A stretch of 64,000 bases of DNA from positions 33,460,198 through 33,524,197 of the forward strand of contig CM075937.1 of NCBI GenBank assembly GCA_038030265.1, in the 5' to 3' direction. Under the pieces are notes generated by a model. The model saw only the letters and a list, made by a program, of their open reading frames with translations. It made no database searches and was not told the DNA's origin. A program made the translations under genes and the position numbers. Within the stretch, counting starts at the first letter, position 1, and each line of letters begins with the position of its first letter. Below, piece by piece: positions 32,997 through 42,151 of the stretch. Source of the stretch: Corythucha ciliata. Its lineage: Eukaryota > Arthropoda > Insecta > Hemiptera > Tingidae.

Positions 32997-35572
32997 CTGT
33001 AATACGGTCGGTGGGGGGGGGGGAGGTAAAAATGGATTTAAAACACAAAAATGACAAATACAAAAAAAAAAAAAAAAAACAATTACTTTGCCGCTCGCCA
33101 AAGGTAATAACACAAAGGGCCCATTGGAGATACTCGTATCGAAAGGGACTCCATTCCATAAGCGAGTTCCCCGGAGTGACAAACTCATTTCACCCAGGCG
33201 AGGGAGCCTAACGTATCTTTTCATGGAATTCGCATCGCCAGAAGCTGCCATCGCCTGCAATTGCAAGCGTGTGCGGTGTAAAATGACGATGATAATTATG
33301 AAAAATGACTTCTTACATCGGGCAAAGCTTTTTTGAGGATCACTGTAGCATTGTTCGGTTTCGACACGCCGTTGCCTTCCCGAATTTGAGTACAGGAAGA
33401 GTGTTGTCGCTCCGTTTCTTCTTCAAGGGTACCGGAAGAGTTTTGTTGCTCCGGTTCCTCTTCAGTACCGTGGGTTTCTCCATTACTCACAACAACTTCT
33501 TGTTCGAGACTTGACAAGAAATCAAGCATGTTGAACTGAAAAAAGAAGGAAAATGCCGACGAACCCCTAAGAAATTCATGTCCCTAATTAAGGGATTTTA
33601 ATTATCTGTAAAATCCTTAGGCCCCAGAAACAGCACGGCAGACTCCCAGACTCGTAAATAGAGGGTCGTAAACTATCATTTTGCACACCTTTCAAAACCA
33701 TGTATTCCGGTTGAGTGGGACTGACTCCAGCTCTCGGTCTAAACGAATTTAAACTCAAAACTGACGTTTTTTAACCCAAAACTGATGATTTCACCCTAAA
33801 CTGCCGGGCTGAACCAAAACTGTTGAAAAACGAATGATCTTACCAAAACAGACCACTCTGCATTAAAAACTGCCGATTTTATCACTCAAGTGGCGATTTT
33901 ACTCAAAAACCATACTATTTCTTGGCAAAGCTGACGTGTTACCCCTACCCCCTGAATCAGAAGATGGCATTACAAAACTGGCGATTTTAACCTAAAACTA
34001 AACATTTCTGTTCCATTTCAAAAATTAATATTTTACACTTGAAACGACGTTTTCTCCCAAAAATTGGATATTTTACACCAATAAAACTGACAATGAGTTT
34101 TCAACAGGAATTTTCCCAAAACGAAAGATTTTAGGCCAAAAAGGACGAATCTGCTTTAAAAACCGGTGATTTCACCACAAAACTGACGACTTAATCCCAA
34201 ATGTGACATACCAAAACAGACGATTTCACGCAAAAGCTGACGTGTTACCCCATGACTGAAGACGTCACTACAAAACTGGCAATTTTACCCCGAAATTGGT
34301 TAGTTTACCACAGAACTGATTTGATAGACCGGCGGGGGTGGGATTTCTGTCGCAACGTTGCCGTTGTAGACCCGCACTGGAGTTTCTTGAAGAGGGCTCT
34401 TCCACAATTCTATTGCTCACATTAAACATTAAAATCAATCAAGGATTTTTTTACAGATAATTTTTAAAAATTGTGAGTGGGGATTTGATAACGTCAAAGG
34501 TTATTCAATGAAATGGATGGTGTGAGGAAGAGGGGGGGGTAAGACACATTTTCAGGGGGACAATTTTTCTTGTTAATTGTAAACAAAAAATGTTAAGAGT
34601 TCCCTCATCAGATGCTTCAAAAGTGACCATTGACGTCATTTCCCCTCGCACCATCTATCCCCTCTTGAAGAACTTTGAAATTTAATTAAAAATCACCAAA
34701 TGCACCAATCGGGCTGCAACTACCGTTGATATCCTTCTGTCCATGTGCCCATTCACCGGTATACTTTCCTCCCAAATCAAGCATTCATGCAAGTTCCCCA
34801 TTTTAGCACAGAAATGGAGTGTTTGGAGTGGAGTGGGTCTAATCTAAAACTGTGATGTTGACCAAAAACTGGAAATTAACTAATTTAACCACTAAGCTGG
34901 GGTTTTCAGGTGTTTCAGAGAAGCAAAATATGAAAAATTTGCTTTCCAGTTGAGTCAGATCTGCGAAAATGGTATTGTAGGGCGCAAAACCCGTGAAATT
35001 GGTCTTTGAATTATTTCACTCGTGCAAAATTCGTTTTTTGAGTAACAAAATCCCTCGAAGTTAATTTTTTTTCAACAACGAAATTCGAGAAATTATTTTT
35101 TGCCCCAAAAACGGCGCTAACGGTGACGAAGTGAAATGTGATCATCCTAAAGGACTTATTCTTTCAGATTCAGAATGCATCTAGGGGTGGGAAGCTGCCC
35201 CACTAAATCTTCGCTTTTGAGTGTAGGGGAGGGCAGCTGCCTAAACCTGCCCCCTTCGGCTACTCCCATGGTGGGGGATCAGTCACAACTTCAGAAGTTT
35301 GTTCAGCCGAAAAACTATCATTCAAGCCTGAAGAAATTGAATATTCAGCTGAATAAAATGTAAGCCACAGGCATCGCTGTTTGGCCAAGAAACTACGAGA
35401 TGAGCCATGAGACTGTCAAAACGAGCATTAACTGTGAATTTTTCGACCAAAAAATGGGTCATTCCAACCACTGAAATCGAAATTATGTTCCACGAGTGAC
35501 TCCACTCGGCGGACAGAGTTTATCGACGATGTGTGAAGTGAGTGGCATAAATCCGTCCGGGAACTCCTCCGC

Positions 35573-35604
<32 letters not shown>

Positions 35605-38600
35605 GAAAAAAGCCCAGAAGTTTCCCTGATTCGCGGTGTCTAGATGCATTTCGCGGATATTAAATTAAGAAAAAGAGCCAATAAGCGATCCTGGAGGCTA
35701 CTTTACGACTAAAATTAACAAACAGTGCTGGTTCCCAGTTTCTGGACACAATTTCACGGCTAAAATTGAGAAAAATGTCTAATTTGCTGTTCTGGAGAAG
35801 AATACGCTAGCGAAATCTGAAAAATTGCTATTTAGTGGTTTTTAGAGGCATTTTGCGGCCTCAATGAGCCCTCTAAAAAGACCCTGGAACTGCTATTCTG
35901 CCGAAGTTATTGAGACCTGAATCTTGCTATTTCGTGGATATTCAACCAGAATACTTCCAATTGAGCGGATATTTATAGCTTCAAATGTTGCAATGTCGCT
36001 GGATATTCGTCCGCCTTGGGGCGCTGTCGGGGGCGACAAGCCAGAGGGTTCCATGCCTATTAAGATCCGCAATTTCGCGGAACACATGAAACTTGAAACT
36101 GCGCTCCGAGGCTTCAAATTTCGCGGATATTGAGCTAGGACACTTCCATTTTTGCAGAAACAAGGACCCAAAACTTTCAATTTCGCCGATATTCTAGAAG
36201 GAAAATTCCAATTTCCGGGACATTGAGCTAAGAAACTTCCCATTTTTGCGGATATTAAGCCAGAAAACTTCCCTTTCCTCGGAAATTTAGCTCCATATCT
36301 TGCAAAGTCACCGTAATTCGTCAAACTTTGGGCGCTGTATCGGCGATCATCCAGCCCGGGTTCGGCGCCTAGTACAATTATGCTTGGTCACTTAATGGAC
36401 CGTATAATAGCGTTCATGAATTAAAATTAATGCTTCACAATAATTTCGCATGAAATAGAAATTTAGAGGATGTTTATCTCCGCAATCAAGCAGTTTCGCG
36501 ACTATTTAGTCAGGTACTTGAATATCACTAATATTTAGCCTCGTAACTTGCAATTTTGAGGTTATTTATTCTTCGAATTTCGGCTCATTGGCCCCCAAAT
36601 GCAATTTATACAGCTATTTAGCTTCGAAACTGGAATTTCACATCTGTTGAGCCATGAATCATCGAAGTTTTGTGACTACTTTCATCCCTGAAAATTGTAA
36701 TCTCGCTGGTTCAGACGCTTGATAATTATCACTTTAGGAGCTGAACAATTCGGCATACAAAAAGACAATTATAGGGGGGGGGGGGCATTCACGGAGGTGT
36801 GAAATTTACGTATTCTTTAAAGCCTTTTTTACACGAGTAAGTTTTTTGATCAAAAATATGTTCAAACTGAATTGATACAGTTAATTGTTGGCAGGAGCCA
36901 GCTGACATTTTTTTAAAAATGGCTACTTTGATAAAAAAACTTACTCGTGTAAAAGGGGCTTAAGAAAACCCCCCGTAAGTTTTGCGATCAAAATGTCGCC
37001 TTGGACCGTCAATTACCGATTTGCTTTTTCTGGGCTAAAAGACACGTAATGGCGAGTGTTGCCATTACATTTGCAAAGTCACTTATTCGTGCTTAACCTG
37101 ACTATTCAAGCAGAAGACTGAAAATTAAACTATATATAAAGGCCCGTAAACACGTGCAATAAAATTGCGACAATTATTGTGAGGGTTGGTCTCAGTTACG
37201 TGTAAACACCCCTGAGAGAGCTCTCAGACACGTTTAAAAAGTTACACGACAAGTTTCTGACACTTGCTTTGTTCCGGGCCCAGTCGCCATTACGTGTATT
37301 TTAGCCCAGAAAAAGCAAATCGGTAATTAACGGTCCAAGGTGACATTTTGATCGTGAAGCTTACGGGGGGTTTTCTTATTGAAGACGTAAATTGTCATTT
37401 TTGCTAAGTGTTTCCCGGACAAAATTTCCAAGAGTTTGTCGTTTTTCAAGGGCAAAACGTTTAGTTTGAATGCCAAGTAAGCAGTTTGATGTGGTAAGTA
37501 GACGGTTTACCGCTGTAGCTAATTTGAAGAAAGAAAGGCGGGTTGAAAAAGAGTGGGTCACACTGAGCAGCAGCCTACTCTTGTCCAGTCCTGGTTACGC
37601 CCTTCTTGGAGGTGCCAGTTTTTTTAGATGGATAGTGACTCTTTATGTGCACATTCAGAGACAGGGAATTAATGGCCGATTTCTTTGCCGAGTGCTGAGT
37701 TCATGAATTACTATTTTGGGAGTTACACAACCAGTAATTTACCAAAAATCCACTTTTGGTTTTTTTTATTCTGAATAATACACCTATGTTTTCCCTAGGA
37801 TTGCTCGAAAAAACTCGATCTTCCGCATAGGCTCCATTTGTGATCTAATTGGTCCTAACATCTGATCAGTTCGATAAACTTTCTCGCTGGGTTTTTAAGC
37901 CCCGTCTACATAAGACGCAAGGACGCCGTCACAGGACGCAGCGCAGGACGCAAGTCCACTTTTCACTGTCTACATAAAACGCAAGGCTCCGTCGTGCGTT
38001 GAGCCAATCATATGTCACGTTATAAAATAAAAAGTGAAAGAGAAGTTCTAATCACTTGACATTGTTAGGTTATCGTACTCCACTAATTCCAGTCAGCATT
38101 GTATTTTCACACTTTCAAGTCAATTTAATCATTTTATGGATAAGATAGCTAAAAGTTAGGACGTTGCCACGTTATTCACCATTGTGTTTCGGCGATGGTC
38201 TTCAAAATTCGGCTGAGGGAAAAATAAAATAGAAGAAGGGGTCGTCAGTGGTGGCTTCATGCATTAACGAAAGAATGCTGTTCGGCTGCTATGAAACATT
38301 GAGAATCGCGGATCACGAGGAGTTTTTTGAGTTACGGGGATGTGACCTTCGAAATTCGAGGATCTTCTTGAAAGGGTGACTCCATATTCCATATCTCGAG
38401 AAGAAAAGCAACAGAACTCCTTCACCAGTTGCTTTACTATTTGTGTGAACGCTTTCGTAAGTTCACCCTGGTAGCGTATATTGCATATTCATTTACTTGC
38501 ACTTATAACGATTCGTTTGTAGTTATCCCAGGTGCATGGAAATACGGAAAAAAAGCAGTCCGTGGACATGGGTGTTTCGAGTCGGGTGCTCAATTGCTTG

Positions 38601-41568
38601 TAAAATTACATCCCGGAAGTTTGGAAGGCAATATGGCTTGATTTACTACCAAATATTTTGCCAGTCAAGACAGGGAATGCTTTAAAAATTTCAGATATTC
38701 GGGTAAAATTACACAGATACCCCAGCAAACAGACAAACAAACGCGGAACGCGATCGAAATAATTCAAAATATATTACTTGTCAATGAGATCAGGTGATAA
38801 TTCTGTGGTAAGATGGCAAAAGGTGATAAGTCATTTCATAAGACTCATCATCTTTTGCCATCTTACTACAGAATTATAATTCCGTGTTGCAGTACTCGTG
38901 TTTTATAGTGCCTTACCTCCACTAAGGCACTATAAAACCCGAGTACTGCAACACGAAAATCGGCGCCATACTTGGTCCCTCATATGATTATAATTGTCAC
39001 CTGATATCATTGACAAGTAGGATATTTTTATTTATTTCGACCGCATTCCGCGTTTGTTTGCTGCTAGATGACAATTTTTTCATTCATGATATTGTGTTTA
39101 CCCTAACGACTGAGGGACCAAATATGGCGCTGAAATCCGTGTTGCAGTACCTGTGTTTTAAAGGTTCTCTACCTCCACGAGCGCGCCCTCGGCCTCTTCA
39201 GTTAGTTACAAATTCCCGTTATGAGCTTGGATTGAGCCTTGGGTTGGATTCCGCTATTATTGAAATAATAAAATAAATAATTCTTGTTTGTTAAGAAATG
39301 TGATTGTGCAAATAAATAAATAAATAACACCCACATCCTCCACCAACCGCATAACAATCACCATGAACTGGAGAGGCCGAGGGCGCGCTCGCGGAAGCGA
39401 TTGTCTTACCTGAAGGCATGCTTAAAAACGGATACTTTTGGTGGGTTTTTCACGCGTTTTTGCTTCTATCTCGGAAGAAAAAAAGAATAATCCAGAACTA
39501 AGCAGGCCATTCGAAAGCTGACAAACAGTAGAAGTTTTTAATAATTTTTTACACTTCCTACGAGGGCCATGAAAGAATTGACAGCTGGCTGAAAGACTAG
39601 GAGTTTTCTGGAAATCTAAGAAGTTGTCTGTTCAGCAGCAATTTAAGCACTTAAATATTGATCGATTTAGAGATGAAAATATTCAATCCTACAGAGAATT
39701 TAGTGCTCTTTCCAATGGCTTCTTTTAAATTTCAATGAGACCATTTTTTCATCAGGTACAGACGATGTGCTAAGGAAAACCGTGGGTGCATTAAAAATTA
39801 GGAAAACCCCGATTATCTCCAAAACCATAAGTAATCGGACCATGGTGTATAGGGTCATTTTGGTTCCAAATGTGACCAAGAATCACCCATTTCATTTATG
39901 CCAGACTTTTCCGTTACACCCTGTATAGACGACAATGAACATTTTAAAATAAAATAATTAACAACTCTATACTGAAGAAGAAAACAGGGAGCCGTGCGAG
40001 CGGAGTTCTCTGTGTTTAAAAATGTGATTAAACAATTCTTTTTGATAATTTTGGGATTTTGAAAATTTCAACAATCAATGTAGCAGTGGAAAGAACCTCA
40101 AACCTAGACCCTGCCTTCTAAACTTAAATGCGATTGGCTGAACGCAACCGCGGACGCGAGAGTTGGCTGAAATTCGCGTTGCTTCCTGCGTTCTGCGGCG
40201 GCGTCCTTGCGTCTTATTAGACGGGGCTTTATGGGCCAAAGCGGGTCCAAATGGAGATTTTCAATGGTTTTGAGGTCATAGGGGTGTGGGGTGTCGATTT
40301 TCATGTAATTTCAAGCCGGATCTGGCTACATTCATGAATAATAAGCCCATGTGTCAAATTTGCAGCGTTTAAAGGTTAAATCGGCCGTTTCTTAGGCTGA
40401 GTAGTCGGCTTCATCAAGAGTGACATTGACGGTTTCCTTGTTGAGTTCCATGATCCTTGAAATAACGTGATGGTTCAGTTGCCGATCGTCACTTTCTAGT
40501 GGTTGAATTTATAAACTCTCTGGGATAATGACTTAGATTGTTTTGGAAAATCAGCTTTTGGGCCTGAACTGGCTCTTTTATGGACCTCTACCTGACCCGG
40601 CTCACCAAAGGCCGAGAAGTACCGCAATGACGAAAAAGGTCTAATAAACCCACCAAAACTTTGCTCAACTTGAAAGCAAATTGTAATAAGAAAACCAAAT
40701 TTGAATCATGAGACCCAGGGAGAGGCGCGCGCCGTGTGCCGCGCCTGTCGCTGAATGCAACCGTGTGATCACTCTCTGGATTACATAATCCTGATTTCGA
40801 GTTTTCTAAAATCCGTAATAAGTTATACAAAGAAGTCACTTGAATTCCGACTAACGTGTTCTCTATCTAGCCATTAAGAGCTTGGAAACGGAGGGGCGCG
40901 GGCTAAAGAGGTCAATATAAATGCAATTACCTTTTTATCTGGTCGTTCATTATCATCTTCGAAGGTAGAATTTAGCATTTCTGGAGTCATAGAACCGATC
41001 CTTTCATCGAACTTTCTCTTTATTGCAATAGTTGCGGCACGCTGTTTCTCTCGCGCTTCCATGATTTCTTTACCTGGACAACAGGGCGATGAAACAAAAA
41101 TCAGGCGGGTGGGCCAAACCTAGAGCATATTTGAACAGGCTGAAGTCTATATTTAGTAATACTGGGAGTGTGCCCTCAGGCTGTGAGAAAAAGCGCCCTT
41201 AGAGGTCACTTAGGTTTGACACTAGGCACCCATCTGTCTCATGAAAAAGGACTACTGAGACAGGCAACAGGGCCGACTTTATTCTTCAGTCAAATTCATC
41301 TTTAGACAGTTCTTCTTAAGAAAACCGTCCTCAAGCAGAATACACAAACAATAACTTTTGGTCACTTACGTAATTGAATCAAACTCGTAGCTTGCCCAGT
41401 CGAACAAGGCGATGACGACGCGAGGAGGCCTTCAAAGAAATGTTTTGTCGTTTCTGCTACAGATGTAGAATCCTTGCTGGACGGAGTAGACGAGGGACTC
41501 ATCACGGAGCTGGGAACCTTTGCGGCATGCTGCGGTATTGTTCTTGTTTTTTTCTTTCCACGGTTCAT
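32859..41568 (-). CDS. borr: borealin-like protein (five-exon gene)
   Basis: Likely borealin, the chromosomal passenger complex subunit that helps place Aurora B at centromeres and the midzone. Exons on the - strand: 41568-41370, 41073-40931, 33535-33317, 33254-33087, 32996-32859. All junctions are GT-AG, the phases agree, and they sum to 867 nt (288 aa plus stop). The N-terminus is basic (MNRGKKKTRT) and followed by a Ser/Thr-rich segment. Exon 2 is a charged helix (EAREKQRAATIAIKRKFDER). Exon 3 is a Glu/Gln-rich linker. Exons 4-5 carry RLPRLGEMSLSLRGT, FVLLPLASGK and a final helix, which resembles the 'GE-x-LS-x-G(S/T)' C-terminal domain of borealins. The usual N-terminal helix of borealin is not obvious, so the family call rests mainly on the C-terminus. 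Intron 2 is 7.4 kb and full of mobile elements. Confidence 0.6.
33087..33254 (-). CDS. borr: borealin-like exon 4
   Basis: AATTGCAG acceptor and AAA/GTAATT donor, 56 codons. Encodes the YVRLPRLGEMSLSLRGTRLW block and GPFVLLPLASGK. The 62-bp intron up to exon 3 is unambiguous. Confidence 0.7.
33317..33535 (-). CDS. borr: borealin-like exon 3
   Basis: TTTTTTCAG acceptor and GAT/GTAAGA donor, 73 codons in phase 0. Encodes FNMLDFLSSLEQEVVVSN followed by an acidic, Gln-rich linker with near-repeats of GTxEEExE. Confidence 0.65.
33700..34340 (+). repeat. degenerate tandem array, family E
   Basis: About 20 units of 25-35 bp following 'CCAAAACTGACGATTTTACC'. It lies in borealin intron 2 and continues weakly at about 34850-34920. 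Confidence 0.7.
34950..35115 (-). repeat. family B array fragment (inverted)
   Basis: Four to five units such as 'CAAAACCCGTGAAATTGGTCTTTGA'. Confidence 0.5.
35574..35604 (+). repeat. (GAAA)n microsatellite
   Basis: About eight perfect GAAA units. Confidence 0.9.
35640..36760 (+). repeat. degenerate tandem array, family F
   Basis: Units of 28-36 bp resembling 'ATTTCGCGGATATTGAGCC' plus 'AAGAAACTTCCA' (best at 35890-36310) and 'TCGCGACTATTTAGTC-GAAACTTG' (36440-36720). The - strand 143-codon open frame here is simply the array translated. Confidence 0.65.
36821..36960. mobile_element. Harbinger-type MITE, third family
   Basis: 140 bp. Inverted ends AGCC(T/C)(T/C)TTTTACACGAGTAAG, with TAA at 36818-36820 and 36961-36963. 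Confidence 0.8.
36961..37378. mobile_element. 418-bp fold-back element with about 95-bp arms
   Basis: Left arm 36961-37055 (TAAGAAAACCCCCCGTAAG...) and right arm 37283-37378 are about 90% inverted matches. Both contain the AATTACCGATTTGC and TTTTTCTGGGCTAAAA segments. The interior includes a smaller inverted pair (GTAAACACGTG / ACGTGTAAAC). The element directly abuts the preceding MITE. Confidence 0.75.
38722..39065. repeat. nested fold-back cluster inside the Harbinger element
   Basis: Outer arms 38722-38808 and 38981-39065 (AAACGCGGAAxGCGxTCGAAAT..., ACTTGTCAATGA-ATCAGGTGA) enclose two further hairpins. One spans about 38800-38876 with GTAAGATGGCAAAAG stems. The other spans 38883-38955 with 33-bp stems, one mismatch and a 7-nt loop. 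Confidence 0.8.
39169..39400. repeat. GC-rich inverted repeat
   Basis: GAGCGCGCCCTCGGCCTCT at about 39179-39197 recurs inverted as AGAGGCCGAGGGCGCGCTC at about 39373-39391. The 39119-39175 segment is also a diverged copy of the 38.88 kb hairpin half. Confidence 0.65.
39770..39935. repeat. fragment ending TTACACCCTGTATA
   Basis: ATAAGTAATCGGACCATGG and TTTTCCGTTACACCCTGTAT resemble ends of dispersed non-autonomous arthropod elements. A related end in the opposite sense, TACAGGGTGGATCC, occurs at 60690. Confidence 0.35.
40232..40930. other. borealin-like intron 2, proximal part
   Basis: Nothing recognised between the Harbinger element and exon 2. Confidence 0.5.
40931..41073 (-). CDS. borr: borealin-like exon 2
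   Basis: TTGTCCAG acceptor and AAG/GTAATT donor. Encodes KEIMEAREKQRAATIAIKRK and RIGSMTPEMLNSTFEDD. Begins with two bases completing the split Arg codon and ends in phase 0. Confidence 0.7.
41370..41568 (-). CDS. borr: borealin-like exon 1
   Basis: ATG at 41568 and AC/GTAAGT donor. Basic start, then a Ser-rich region and HFFEGLLASSS. TTTGTCTAG immediately precedes the ATG, so an intron in the 5' UTR is possible. Confidence 0.65.
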
Positions 41569-42151
41569 CTAGACAAACGGGAGTGATTCAAGGTCTAACT
41601 TAGACTCTTTGCTAAAAACTGAAAAGCCCTCACTTTATAAAAATTACCGTTAAACAAAGAGGGGCTCACAGGCTACTCTGGTAGATTTCGTATTCGTATT
41701 TAACTTGAGACTTTAGTTGACTGTTGACTTGTTGAGGTGAGATAAGATACGAATTTGGCTCTACTCGGGCTATCATTCGCGGGCATTAAATTACGAATTA
41801 AATCACCACGAAGCGCTGCGATCGCCCAGTAGAAACCTTGCGTCTCTTCAACAGGTGTGGTATAATGTGCGTAAAAAGGACGATTGATTGCATGCTTTTT
41901 TTCGCTAATTAATTAATTTTCAAAATTGGAGGTAATTTATCCTTGACATTTTCATATTTTTTGATTGTAAACTCGTTTAAACTTAGTTGATGCTTAGCAC
42001 TCTCTAGCGTCCTCTGTAGGAACTCAATTGGAAATGATAACTGCCGTGCCGGTGTAAACAAAGAAGCTTACTGGTTGTGTACGGTATTCAAGCGTGTTCT
42101 GAATACTCCGTTTTGATTTTAATATAATAGAAGATTTAGTAAGTAAATAAG

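Larger units (their letters stand above)
37898..40228. mobile_element. decayed PIF/Harbinger transposon
   Basis: 2331 bp with about 40-bp inverted ends starting AGCCCCGTCTA and TTA target duplications at 37895-37897 and 40229-40231. The interior keeps broken HARBI1-type transposase pieces on +: RQWWLHALT (38243-38269), then one frame over ERMLFGCYETLRIADHEEFF (to about 38333), and FRVGCSIACKI / YIPEVWKAIWLDLLPNILP (about 38575-38660). The last two match the segment that precedes the first catalytic Asp in the family. No DDE domain remains. Nested fold-backs occupy 38.7-39.4 kb. It sits in intron 2 of the borealin-like gene and cannot be autonomous. Confidence 0.8.

Noticed and set aside
35893..36324. 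143-codon - strand open frame with repeating GNWNFPSRISAKL-like phrases
   Set aside because: It is the family F array read in an open frame; the 'protein repeats' mirror the DNA units.
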